Positions 7,645 to 15,820 of a DNA stretch of 64,000 nt are shown in pieces. The notes under the pieces were generated by a model that was not told the DNA's origin, did no database searches, and saw only the letters and a program-made list of their open reading frames with translations. Within the stretch, counting starts at the first letter, position 1, and every line of letters begins with the position of its first letter. The stretch is from Paenibacillus sp. 1781tsa1 (GTDB taxonomy: Bacteria > Bacillota > Bacilli > Paenibacillales > Paenibacillaceae), in assembly GCF_024159265.1 (NCBI RefSeq), contig NZ_JAMYWY010000001.1, forward strand, positions 1,984,001 through 2,048,000, in the 5' to 3' direction. Both the position numbers and the translations under genes were made by a program.

Positions 7645-8331
7645 ATGACACTCACATCTGATCGAAAGCCAGGGGAGGGCAGCACAGCTGTTCTGGCCAT
7701 CAATGTAGGACTGCCGCAGCCACTCCCTGGGCAGAAGCGTGAAGTGCTGAGCGGCATTGTGAAACATCCTGTATCCGACGCGGTTTTCCTGTCATTCACT
7801 GGAATGACAGGGGATGCGCAGGCGGATCTGGTGCATCATGGAGGCCCTGACAAGGCCGTTTGTGTATACGATTACAGTCGTTATCCGGAGCTGGAACAGT
7901 TGATGGATCGCAAGCTAGACTGGGGAGCTTGTGGAGAAAATCTGACGGTTGAAGGCTGTGCCGAAGAAGTCGTTCGGATTGGTGATGTGTATGAGTTGGG
8001 TGAAGCCACAGTGCAGGTCAGTCAGCCCAGACAACCTTGTTTCAAGCTGGGTGCGAGGTATGATTATAAGGAGCTGCCTGTTTATTTTCAGGAGAGTGGA
8101 TATACCGGCTTTTACTTTCGTGTACTGCAAGAAGGTGAAGTAAGGCCTTCATCGATATTTCGACGGATCAGCACCGATCCTGCATCAATGACTGTTCTTG
8201 AAGCCAATCGAATTATGCATCAGGGAAAAGAAAATGTCGAGGGTATGGAGGCGTTGCTGGCCATTCCTGCGCTGTCAGACAGCTGGAGGCAAACGTTAAT
8301 GAAACGATTGTCCAAGCTCGAGAACAAGTAA
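7645..8331 (+). CDS. MOSC domain protein (YiiM/YflK-like)
   Basis: A 228-residue MOSC-domain protein. The blocks FTGMTGDAQADLVHHGGPDKAVCVY, WGACGENLTVEG and VSQPRQPCFKLGARY are the YiiM signature; the cysteine in the last is the predicted sulfur or molybdenum-cofactor ligand. YiiM relatives reduce N-hydroxylated compounds or move sulfur with molybdopterin. I chose ATG 7645 (MTLTSDRK), 10 bases after GGGAGG; the upstream GTG 7621 and ATG 7636 lie before or against that site. The gene follows the NAGPA gene by 30 bp and may be in its operon. Confidence 0.88.
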   Translation: MTLTSDRKPGEGSTAVLAINVGLPQPLPGQKREVLSGIVKHPVSDAVFLSFTGMTGDAQADLVHHGGPDKAVCVYDYSRYPELEQLMDRKLDWGACGENLTVEGCAEEVVRIGDVYELGEATVQVSQPRQPCFKLGARYDYKELPVYFQESGYTGFYFRVLQEGEVRPSSIFRRISTDPASMTVLEANRIMHQGKENVEGMEALLAIPALSDSWRQTLMKRLSKLENK

Positions 8332-8407
8332 CAGGGTAATTATAGTGTCATCAAGTAAAGCACGAACGATTATTTCCTTTTTAAACTAACTTGGGAGTGT
8401 GACTAAC

Positions 8408-9286
8408 ATGACGATCTTAGGCGCAATTGAAGCAGGTGGAACCAAATTTGTATGTGGTATTGGCACAGAAAAAGGAGAAGTTCTGGAACGCGTAAGTTTT
8501 CCAACAACAACACCGGAAGAAACCATGGCTCAAGTGATTTCGTTTTTTGAAGGCAAAGGCATTGAAGCTTTGGGTGTAGGTTCATTCGGTCCAATTGATC
8601 CAATTGAAGGAAGCCCAACGTATGGTTATATCACAACAACACCAAAACCACATTGGGGACAGTATAACCTGATTGGCAAGCTTAAGGAGCATTTTGATGT
8701 ACCGATGACATTTGATACGGATGTGAATGGTGCTGCACTTGGAGAAGCAACCTGGGGCGCTGCACAAGGTCTTGAGAGCTGTCTGTATATCACGGTGGGT
8801 ACAGGTATTGGTGCAGGTGCTGTGGTTGGCGGTAAAATGGTCCATGGATTGTCTCATCCAGAGATGGGACATATCATTGTACGCAGACATCCGGAGGATA
8901 CGTACGAAGGTTTCTGTCCGTATCATGGTGACTGTCTTGAAGGCCTTGCAGCTGGCCCAGCCATTAACAAACGTTGGGAGCAACCGGCTTATGAGCTGCC
9001 TGCAGATCATAAAGCATGGGAGATTGAAGCACATTATCTGGCACATGCACTGATGAATTATGTTCTCATTCTCTCTCCACAGAAAATCGTAATGGGTGGC
9101 GGAGTAATGAAGCAGGAGCACCTGTTCCCAATGGTTCGTAGCAAACTGCAGGAGTTGCTGGCTGGATATGTTCAGCATCCGGCACTTCAATCCGAGATTG
9201 ACCAGTATGTTGTTTCACCCGGGCTTGGTGACAATGCGGGTCTATGTGGTTCGCTGGCGCTTGCCAAACTGGCATTGAATAAGTAG
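8408..9286 (+). CDS. ROK family fructokinase-like sugar kinase
   Basis: A 292-residue ROK kinase. It has the phosphate-binding AIEAGGTKF, the active-site stretch TDVNGAALGEATWGAA, VGTGIGAGAVVGGKMVHG, and the zinc-coordinating CPYHGDCLEGLAAGPA, typical of GmuE/ScrK-type fructokinases that make fructose 6-phosphate. ATG 8408 is chosen because GGGAG lies 10 bases upstream; a GTG at 8399 abuts that site. No sugar transporter is adjacent, so it probably serves general hexose metabolism. Confidence 0.9.
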   Translation: MTILGAIEAGGTKFVCGIGTEKGEVLERVSFPTTTPEETMAQVISFFEGKGIEALGVGSFGPIDPIEGSPTYGYITTTPKPHWGQYNLIGKLKEHFDVPMTFDTDVNGAALGEATWGAAQGLESCLYITVGTGIGAGAVVGGKMVHGLSHPEMGHIIVRRHPEDTYEGFCPYHGDCLEGLAAGPAINKRWEQPAYELPADHKAWEIEAHYLAHALMNYVLILSPQKIVMGGGVMKQEHLFPMVRSKLQELLAGYVQHPALQSEIDQYVVSPGLGDNAGLCGSLALAKLALNK

Positions 9287-9298
9287 ATCATTAAGGGA

Positions 9299-9326
9299 TT
9301 GACGAATTTTACCATTGTGGTATGAT
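9299..9326 (+). promoter_or_regulatory. Sigma-A promoter after the ROK kinase gene
   Basis: TTGACG (9299-9304), 16-bp spacer, TATGAT (9321-9326). The expected start, near 9333, lies only about 27 bases before the hairpin terminator at 9360. Confidence 0.65.
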
Positions 9327-9359
9327 ATGGGCAACAGCATAGCACGGTTAATGAGGAAG

Positions 9360-9398
9360 CACCTCTCTTGCATGGATTTTGCAGGAGAGGTGTTTTTT
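9360..9398 (+). terminator. Intrinsic terminator, possibly an attenuator for the HRDC gene
   Basis: CACCTCTC (9360-9367) pairs with GAGAGGTG (9385-9392), followed by T-rich sequence. It can end the ROK transcript, but it also lies just downstream of the promoter at 9299-9326, so that transcript would meet it before reaching the HRDC gene. Confidence 0.8.
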
Positions 9399-9462
9399 GT
9401 GCTGCCTGTAGGTAGCGTAACTAACCCGCATAGGCTGAAATGTTAAAGGGAGGGAACGGAAA

Positions 9463-10464
9463 ATGGAAGTCATTTTCATGAACAGATTGTCCAGAATGTC
9501 AGATCAGAATGCAGAGTATGCACAGCTATGGATTGGGGAAGAGGAAGATAGCTGGCAGCTAGGATGGAGTCGCTACGAGGAAGGAGAGCGTGAGGACAGC
9601 ATCTGGTATGAAGGAACTTCTTGGGAGGAGCTGCTTCATATTTACCGTCATCAGCTTGCCATACAGATGAGTGAGGGGTACAGACCGCAGTTGCAGGGGT
9701 TATTTCATGAGAATGATGATCTGAAATCACGCAGTTATGGTGGACAGCGGCTCCATTGCTACAGTGAATTATACGGCAATGAGCAATTATATACGGATCT
9801 GTGCACATGGCGCAGGAAGAGAGCTGTGTCTGACCGGAAGGCACCGTATTTTATAGCAACGAATCGTCTGCTGCGTTTGATCAGTGCCTTTGTTCCGCAA
9901 TCGCTGGATGAACTGATGCAACTGCCAGGCGTAGGAGAGAGCAAAGCGACCGTCTATGGTGCGGAATGGATGGAAATTACGAACGGGTTGGAGCGTTCAA
10001 CGACATTTCCGCTGGACTGGGTATACACGGCGCTGAAGGAAGAAGAGTATGAGAGTTGGTTATACAAGCAGAGAGAGCAGAAGTACAAACAGGAACTTGA
10101 TAAGTTCACCACGCGCAAGCAGGTGCTTGAAGGCATGAAGGAAGGGTATACGTTAGAGGAAATTGTTAATCGATCCGGATTATCCCGACGCGAGTTGGTT
10201 GAGTGGTTAGAGGCACTGGATCACGAAGGTTATGATACCGATTGCCTTCTTGATGTGGAGCTTGCTGTGATGCCAGAGAACGAACAAGAGGCTGTATGGA
10301 GTGCATATGAGGAGTTGGGAGATACGTTCCTGAAGCCAGTATTACATAAGGTGTATGGAGCGAAGAAGCCCGACGGAGGAAGTCTGGAGCAGGTCTATGA
10401 AAAACTGCGCATGATTCGGATCCGCTTTCGTCGGCACGCAGAGACAGAGAAGCAAGTTGGTTAA
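9463..10464 (+). CDS. HRDC and helix-turn-helix domain protein
   Basis: A 333-residue cytoplasmic protein. Residues about 105-170 form an HRDC domain (YTDLCTWRRKRAVSDRKAPYF, then LRLISAFVPQSLDELMQLPGVGESKATVYG), the nucleic-acid-binding module of RecQ helicases and RNase D. Residues about 217-260 look like an RQC/HTH_40-type winged helix (VLEGMKEGYTLEEIVNRSGLSRRELVEWLEAL). There is no helicase or nuclease domain, so it may be a DNA/RNA-binding accessory protein. The start ATG follows GGGAGGG by about seven bases. HRDC-only proteins of this kind occur in Paenibacillus-type genomes; the function is unknown. Confidence 0.78.
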   Translation: MEVIFMNRLSRMSDQNAEYAQLWIGEEEDSWQLGWSRYEEGEREDSIWYEGTSWEELLHIYRHQLAIQMSEGYRPQLQGLFHENDDLKSRSYGGQRLHCYSELYGNEQLYTDLCTWRRKRAVSDRKAPYFIATNRLLRLISAFVPQSLDELMQLPGVGESKATVYGAEWMEITNGLERSTTFPLDWVYTALKEEEYESWLYKQREQKYKQELDKFTTRKQVLEGMKEGYTLEEIVNRSGLSRRELVEWLEALDHEGYDTDCLLDVELAVMPENEQEAVWSAYEELGDTFLKPVLHKVYGAKKPDGGSLEQVYEKLRMIRIRFRRHAETEKQVG

Positions 10465-10478
10465 TGATCGGAAATGAA

Positions 10479-10521
10479 AAAAGACGAGGCGTTTCTCCAA
10501 GAGGAGCGCGTCGTCTTTGTT
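10479..10521. terminator. Bidirectional terminator between the HRDC gene and corA
   Basis: AAAGACGA (10480-10487) pairs with TCGTCTTT (10511-10518), with A-rich sequence before and T-rich after, so it works in both directions for these convergent genes. Confidence 0.8.
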
Positions 10522-10534
10522 ATTTCATACGAGT

Positions 10535-11470
10535 TCATACCCAGTCTTTTTTGCGGAAAATGAAGAACATGCTCAGGCCCAGGGTAACCATCAGGCCAAT
10601 CACAACAAAATAGCTGTATTTCCAGTTAAGCTCAGGCATATTCGTAAAGTTCATGCCGTATATACCGGTAATAACCGTCAGCGGCATGAAGACCGTGGTA
10701 ATGGCAGTAAATACACGCATGATCTCATTCGCCCGGTTCGCTATACTCGATTGGTAGGCTTCTCGCAAGTTGCCCATCAGGTCGCGATACGTCTCAAAGG
10801 TTTCCGATATTTTTACGGCATTCTCATAGATGTCACTGAAATACTTTTGCAGTTGATCATCGATGAGACGCAGATCTTTTTTGTTTAGGGTGTTGATGAC
10901 CTCTTTCTGAGGTCCAAGGACTTTTTTCAGCCACAGAATCTCACTGCGCAGCCCGATGATTTCATTCAGATGTGACTTTTTGGTGTGCATCAGAATGTCT
11001 TCCTCAAGCTTCTCGATCCGTGCTTCAATTCGGTCACCTACGGTGAAATAATTATCAACAATTAAGTCAACCAGCAAATACAACAGACGATCCGGTGTAC
11101 TGATTTCCTGTTCCCACAGGATTGGTTTCAGTGTACGCAATTCGCTGACCTTTTGCTTCGTAACACTAATAATGAAATGTCTGCCGAGGAACAAGTTCAC
11201 CGCACGCAGAAATATCTCTTCATCATCGAAACGGATGCTATTAATCACAATAAAATAATGGTTCTCATAAATTTCAATCTTCGGACGTTGTTCTTCGTCA
11301 CTAAGACAGTCTTCCACAGCCAGATCATGCATTAAGAACAGAGGCTGAAGTACCGCCAAATCGTCTACATCTGCATCAATCCAGTAGAATCCTTCCGCTG
11401 GTGGAGTCAGCGCCTGCTGAATATCGTCCACCGGAATAAATACACCGTTGTTTACCAACCGGATTTTCAT
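10535..11470 (-). CDS. corA: CorA family magnesium/cobalt transporter
   Basis: A 311-residue CorA-type channel for Mg2+ (and Co2+/Ni2+). It has a large N-terminal cytoplasmic domain and a long stalk helix. Two C-terminal membrane helices are joined by the signature IYGMNFTNMPEL (the GMN selectivity filter), and it ends in the basic FRKKDWV. An AGAAGGAG site sits about nine bases before the ATG. I searched the leader for an M-box core and found none. It is convergent with the HRDC gene. Confidence 0.93.
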   Translation of the reverse strand: MKIRLVNNGVFIPVDDIQQALTPPAEGFYWIDADVDDLAVLQPLFLMHDLAVEDCLSDEEQRPKIEIYENHYFIVINSIRFDDEEIFLRAVNLFLGRHFIISVTKQKVSELRTLKPILWEQEISTPDRLLYLLVDLIVDNYFTVGDRIEARIEKLEEDILMHTKKSHLNEIIGLRSEILWLKKVLGPQKEVINTLNKKDLRLIDDQLQKYFSDIYENAVKISETFETYRDLMGNLREAYQSSIANRANEIMRVFTAITTVFMPLTVITGIYGMNFTNMPELNWKYSYFVVIGLMVTLGLSMFFIFRKKDWV

Positions 11471-11850
11471 CGTTAATCTACTCCTTCTGCACCCGCCAAC
11501 TTGGCGGATATTATCATTATGGGCGCAAAAAGAACAAATCAGCCGGTCGGCAGCGGAGCCTGGAGATCAGGGCTGCGTTCACTATATAATCAAACGGAAG
11601 TCACGTCCCGCTGCCGGCATGCTGATGTCAATTCTCTATGCAGTTTGTCGGAATTCGGCTGCCAGTCAGGCCTCGGGTCGCCATCCATTTAATATGTCAC
11701 CTCTCACATAAGGGTTTATAACACCTTGTTTAGTATACCGCTGGTACAAGGTGCTTTCAAGCGCAAAAATGTGTCTATTTCGCGCCCTGAGGCAGTGTAT
11801 GACAACGGATGATGAACGGTTCCGATCTGGACCGCAGACAGAGAACTGCA
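11471..11850. other. Intergenic region between divergent corA and the met operon leader
   Basis: No gene is convincing here. The corA-proximal part holds a near-palindrome at 11493-11507 (CCGCCAA-C-TTGGCGG), close enough to the corA ribosome site to affect its access. Further on is a hairpin of CACCTTGT (11722-11729) with ACAAGGTG (11746-11753). Short translated frames in this stretch lack ribosome sites. Confidence 0.5.
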
Positions 11851-11852
11851 AC

Positions 11853-11881
11853 TTGACGTGAGGGCATTAATGTAATAAAGT
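11853..11881 (+). promoter_or_regulatory. Candidate promoter of the met operon
   Basis: TTGACG (11853-11858), 17-bp spacer, TAAAGT (11876-11881). The start would fall about 35 bases before the SAM aptamer, a usual arrangement. Confidence 0.5.
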
Positions 11882-11922
11882 AGACGGTGAACCATATTAA
11901 ATTACAATCTAATACAGCGAAA

Positions 11923-12045
11923 TCTTATCAAGAGTAGGTGGAGGGACTGGCCCGATGAAACCCGGCAACCGGCGGTATACCGCACGGTGCTAATTCTTGC
12001 AGCGACCAAGTGTCAAGTGGCACTGTTGTAACTGAGAGATGAGAG
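11923..12045 (+). ncRNA. SAM-I riboswitch (S-box) aptamer
   Basis: The conserved core is plain: TCTTATCAAGAG for P1/P2, GGTGGAGGGACTGGCCC, GATGAAACCCGGCAACC, GGTGCTAATTC and the closing GAGAGATGAGAGA that pairs back to the P1 strand. It binds S-adenosylmethionine and switches off the downstream metA-metI-metC genes when methionine is plentiful. Confidence 0.97.
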
Positions 12046-12062
12046 AGGCGCATATCTATTTA

Positions 12063-12105
12063 CATATGACCTTTCTCGAAATCCGAGGAAGGTCTTTGTC
12101 ATATG
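12063..12105 (+). terminator. S-box expression platform (terminator/antiterminator)
   Basis: The terminator stem is GACCTTtCTCG (12068-12078) with CGAGgAAGGTC (12084-12094), extended by outer CATAT/ATATG. The competing antiterminator pairs GAGAGAGG (12041-12048, in the 3' P1 strand region) with CCTTTCTC (12070-12077). The T tract is poor (TCTTTGTC), so termination may be incomplete. Confidence 0.75.
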
Positions 12106-12280
12106 CCCCGACTTCTCAGCAGTGATTTTCGCTAAGGAACTTGAGGTTGTTTGTAACGTTGGATGAAAGAGCAATTCAATGTTTTTACAAGCTCAAGGCA
12201 GTCAATCACTATACTGATGTGAAGACATCAAGCCAGTGGCGGCTGCATCTATCTATGCACAAGGAGGAGTTAGACTTACC

Positions 12281-13198
12281 ATGCCAATCAAAATTCCGGA
12301 TACTCTACCAGCAAAAGAAGTACTTGAAGGAGAGAATATCTTCGTCATGGATGAAACTTCTGCATACCAGCAGGATATTCGTCCACTCCGTATCGCTATA
12401 TTAAACCTGATGCCCACAAAGGAAACGACTGAAACACAATTGCTTCGTCTGGTGGGAAACACGCCTATTCAGGTGGATGTTGTTCTCGTACATCCCAAAT
12501 CCCATACGTCGAAGAATACGTCGCAGGAGTATTTGGATCTGTTCTATAAAACCTTCGATGAAATTGAGCACCGCCGTTTCGATGGCATGATTATTACGGG
12601 TGCCCCGGTGGAACAGATGGATTTCGAAGACGTGAACTATTGGAATGAAATCCAGGAGATTTTCGAATGGACCAAAACCAATGTGACTTCAACCCTCCAC
12701 ATATGTTGGGCTTCCCAGGCAGGTTTATACCATCATTTTAACGTACCCAAGGTTGCACTTGATGAAAAGTGTTTTGGCGTTTTCCCACATACCATCAATA
12801 AACCACATGTTCCGTTGTTGCGTGGATTCGATGAGGTATTCAACGTTCCACATTCCCGTCATACGGAAGTGAGACGCGAAGATATTGAAAAGAATGAGAA
12901 TTTAGAGATTTTGGCTGAGTCCGAGGAAGCGGGTATCTTCCTGGTTGCTACCAAAGACGGCAAACAAATTTTTGCCACAGGACATGCCGAGTATGACCCG
13001 TTCTCATTAAAGTGGGAGTATGATCGGGATGCAGCTAAAGGGTTGGATATCGCATTGCCTAGACATTATTATCCGAATGACGATCCTTCCCGTGTGCCAC
13101 CCGCCACTTGGCGCGCTCATGCCAACTTATTATTCTCTAACTGGCTCAATTACTATGTGTATCAAGAAACACCTTACGATATTGGCCCGCAAATCTAA
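12281..13198 (+). CDS. metA: Homoserine O-acetyltransferase (MetA family)
   Basis: First step of methionine synthesis from homoserine. The 305-residue protein has the class I glutamine-amidotransferase-like fold of the MetA family with the expected catalytic residues: Cys142 (HICWASQAG), and His235 and Glu237 (GHAEYD). Residue 111 is Glu (GAPVEQMDF). In studied MetA proteins Glu at 111 goes with acetyl-CoA use and Gly with succinyl-CoA, so I call it an acetyltransferase although the family is often labelled succinyltransferase. ATG 12281 is chosen, 11 bases after AAGGAGGAG; the open frame further upstream is leader. It is the first gene after the SAM riboswitch. Confidence 0.93.
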   Translation: MPIKIPDTLPAKEVLEGENIFVMDETSAYQQDIRPLRIAILNLMPTKETTETQLLRLVGNTPIQVDVVLVHPKSHTSKNTSQEYLDLFYKTFDEIEHRRFDGMIITGAPVEQMDFEDVNYWNEIQEIFEWTKTNVTSTLHICWASQAGLYHHFNVPKVALDEKCFGVFPHTINKPHVPLLRGFDEVFNVPHSRHTEVRREDIEKNENLEILAESEEAGIFLVATKDGKQIFATGHAEYDPFSLKWEYDRDAAKGLDIALPRHYYPNDDPSRVPPATWRAHANLLFSNWLNYYVYQETPYDIGPQI

Positions 13199-13222
13199 TC
13201 GAGATTACAGGAGGATGCAGCA

Positions 13223-14410
13223 ATGGAAGACAACAACAAGTTGAAAATCGAAAGCCGCTTAGCACAAATTGGGTCCATCAATGAACCGGTAACAGGCGCC
13301 ATTAACTTTCCGATCTATCAATCCACTGCGTTTCGTCACCCGAAACTTGGACAAAGCACGGGGTTTGATTATATTCGTACAACGAATCCAACCCGTAAAG
13401 TGTTGGAAGAAGCGGCTGCAGCGCTGGAGTCCGGTGATGCAGGGTTTGCCTGTAGCTCGGGTATGGCCGCCCTGCAAACGATTTTTGCCATGTTTGGTCA
13501 AGGCGATCATCTGATCGTATCGCTTGATCTGTATGGCGGAACCTATCGTCTGCTTGAACGCATCTTGTCCCGTTTCGGAGTAACCGCAAGTTATGTGGAC
13601 ACGAATGACCTTGCAGCACTGGAGAAGGTTCGTCAGCCGAATACCAAAGCTGTATTCATTGAGACACCAACCAATCCACTGATGATGATCACAGATGTGG
13701 AAGCCGTTGCTTCCTGGGCGAAAAGTTACAACCTGTTGACCATTGTTGACAACACGTTGTTGACTCCATTTTTCCAACGTCCGATTGAACTGGGTGCCGA
13801 TATCATCATTCATAGCGCTACCAAATATCTGGGCGGACACAATGATGTGCTGGCCGGACTAATTATAACCAAGGGTGAGGCATTATCTGCAGAGATGGCG
13901 TTCCTGCATAATTCCATTGGAGCTGTATTGTCTCCAAGTGACTCCTACCAGTTGATGAAAGGGATGAAAACGCTGGCTCTTCGCATGGAGCGTCATGAAT
14001 ACAATGCGCTTACCATTGCCAAATACTTGCTTGAGCATCCAGCGGTGGGTGAAGTGTATCATCCAGGTCTGTCAGATCATCCGGGATATGAGGTGCAGAA
14101 TAAACAATCCACCGGTAACACAGGTATCTTCTCTTTTAAAGTGAAGGATGCACGTTATGTTGAACCATTGCTGCGTCATATCAAACTGATTGCTTTTGCC
14201 GAAAGTCTTGGTGGAGTGGAATCACTCATGACCTACCCAGCGGTACAAACGCATGCGGATATTCCTCTGGAAATTCGTGATGCCGTAGGTGTGGATGACC
14301 GGCTGCTCCGGTTCTCCGTAGGCATTGAACATGCGGATGACCTGATTGCAGATCTTGGCAATGCTCTGACAGCTGCGCAACAGGAAGTTGAAGGAGGCGT
14401 GCACTCATGA
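13223..14410 (+). CDS. metI: Cystathionine gamma-synthase / O-acetylhomoserine thiolyase (MetI-type)
   Basis: A PLP enzyme of the Cys/Met metabolism family, 395 residues. The Schiff-base lysine lies in HSATKYLGGHND, the cofactor loop in SSGMAALQTIF, and the C-terminal substrate arginine in RFSVGIEHADDLI. As in B. subtilis metI-metC, the first of the two paralogues is expected to join O-acetylhomoserine with cysteine (or sulfide). An AGGAGG site precedes ATG 13223. The stop overlaps the start of the next gene by four bases. Specificity between the paralogues rests on gene order rather than a residue test. Confidence 0.88.
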   Translation: MEDNNKLKIESRLAQIGSINEPVTGAINFPIYQSTAFRHPKLGQSTGFDYIRTTNPTRKVLEEAAAALESGDAGFACSSGMAALQTIFAMFGQGDHLIVSLDLYGGTYRLLERILSRFGVTASYVDTNDLAALEKVRQPNTKAVFIETPTNPLMMITDVEAVASWAKSYNLLTIVDNTLLTPFFQRPIELGADIIIHSATKYLGGHNDVLAGLIITKGEALSAEMAFLHNSIGAVLSPSDSYQLMKGMKTLALRMERHEYNALTIAKYLLEHPAVGEVYHPGLSDHPGYEVQNKQSTGNTGIFSFKVKDARYVEPLLRHIKLIAFAESLGGVESLMTYPAVQTHADIPLEIRDAVGVDDRLLRFSVGIEHADDLIADLGNALTAAQQEVEGGVHS

Positions 14411-15579
14411 GTGAGTCCAACAACAAGCAGAACGCCGAGTTGAAATTTGAGACCAAATTGCTTCATTTTGGTGATGAAATCGACAAAACAACTGGAGCCT
14501 CCAGTGTACCAATCTATCAAGCCTCAACCTTCCACCATTTTGATATCTTCAATCCGCCTCAACATGATTACAGTCGTTCAGGTAATCCGACACGTCAGGC
14601 TCTGGAAGATTACATCACACTATTAGAAGGCGGAGCACGAGGATTCGCCTATTCATCGGGGATGGCTGCGATCTCCAGCGTGTTCATGATGTTCTCCGCA
14701 GGGGATCACATGATTGTAACGGAAGATGTATATGGAGGTACGTATCGGTTGCTTACTTCCATATTAAGCCGTATGCAGATTGAGACGACCTTTGTAGACA
14801 TGACCAATATCGATGAAGTAAAAGCGGCACTCAAGCCAAACACCAAGGCAGTTTATATGGAAACACCGTCCAACCCTACACTGCGAATTACGGATATCGC
14901 TGCCGTAACTGACTGGTCGAAGGAACATGACCTGATCACGATTCTGGATAACACCTTTATGACACCGTACTATCAGCGTCCAATTGAGCTTGGTGTGGAC
15001 ATCGTCGTACATAGTGCTACCAAGTTCCTCGGGGGGCATAGTGATGTGTTGGCAGGTTTAGCAGTTGCTCGCACGGAATCACTTGGCGTACAACTGAAAC
15101 AGTTGCAAAATGGACTTGGAACTGTACTCGGGGCACAAGAATCCTGGCTTCTGATGCGCGGGATGAAAACCTTGGGGGCTCGTATGGCTCATAGTGAACG
15201 TAGTACAGCCAGACTTGCGGCATGGCTTAATGAGCGCAGCGATATTACCGCTGTCTTTTACCCTGGACTGGAGGATCATCCGGGCCGCGAGGCACATGAG
15301 CGCCAGTCAACAGGATATGGAGCTGTCGTTTCCTTTGACGTCGGTTCAGGTGATCGCGCAAAAGCAGTTCTTAACCGGGTGAAGCTACCCATTGTTGCTG
15401 TAAGTTTGGGAGCTGTGGAGAGTATTCTGTCCTATCCAGCGATGATGTCTCATGCGGCAATGCCTGCTGAGGTTCGCCATGACCGTGGAATAACAGATGG
15501 ATTGCTGCGTTTCTCAGTAGGTCTGGAAGATATCGAAGATCTGATTGTAGATTTGGAACAAGCACTTCAGGAATCCTAG
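14407..15579 (+). CDS. metC: Cystathionine beta-lyase (MetC-type)
   Basis: A second Cys/Met PLP enzyme of 390 residues, clearly paralogous to the upstream gene, with Schiff-base lysine in HSATKFLGGHSD and the C-terminal RFSVGLEDIEDLI. In the metI-metC arrangement this partner cleaves cystathionine to homocysteine, pyruvate and ammonia. Translation is coupled to metI through an ATGA overlap. All three met genes are under the S-box leader, and a terminator follows. Confidence 0.88.
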   Translation: MSESNNKQNAELKFETKLLHFGDEIDKTTGASSVPIYQASTFHHFDIFNPPQHDYSRSGNPTRQALEDYITLLEGGARGFAYSSGMAAISSVFMMFSAGDHMIVTEDVYGGTYRLLTSILSRMQIETTFVDMTNIDEVKAALKPNTKAVYMETPSNPTLRITDIAAVTDWSKEHDLITILDNTFMTPYYQRPIELGVDIVVHSATKFLGGHSDVLAGLAVARTESLGVQLKQLQNGLGTVLGAQESWLLMRGMKTLGARMAHSERSTARLAAWLNERSDITAVFYPGLEDHPGREAHERQSTGYGAVVSFDVGSGDRAKAVLNRVKLPIVAVSLGAVESILSYPAMMSHAAMPAEVRHDRGITDGLLRFSVGLEDIEDLIVDLEQALQES

Positions 15580-15665
15580 CAAAAGTGAGTGCCCAAATAC
15601 GCCTATCCGTATCACTTAAGTTCGAATCAATTCCATTCCATATGTAAAAATTTTTACTTATTTTT

Positions 15666-15694
15666 AAAGCACCTGTACATAAGGTGCTTTTTTT
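15666..15694 (+). terminator. Terminator of the met operon
   Basis: AAAGCACCT (15666-15674) pairs with AGGTGCTTT (15682-15690), seven-base loop, continuous T tract to 15694. Confidence 0.92.
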
Positions 15695-15761
15695 CACATG
15701 TAACCTGTGTTACGATATGTGGAGTACAGAAATGCGATGTTGCCACCAGAACTTGCTTCTT

Positions 15762-15792
15762 TTGAACAAGTTGGGACGGATCGTTATATAAT
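15762..15792 (+). promoter_or_regulatory. Candidate promoter of mqnC
   Basis: TTGAAC (15762-15767) is followed by overlapping -10 choices TATATA (15785-15790, 17-bp spacer) and TATAAT (15787-15792, 19-bp spacer). It lies about 30 bp before the chosen mqnC start, so the open frame upstream of that start is not translated if this promoter is used. Confidence 0.55.
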
Positions 15793-15820
15793 TTCTCTTC
15801 ATGAGGGAGGCTTTTTTACG

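Noticed and set aside
10517..10888. A 123-codon plus-strand frame
   Set aside because: Antisense to the corA 3' end and lies across a terminator.
11471..11760. M-box (Mg2+ riboswitch) upstream of corA
   Set aside because: On the minus strand I looked for the conserved GGTGAGGCTCCT-type core and did not find it.
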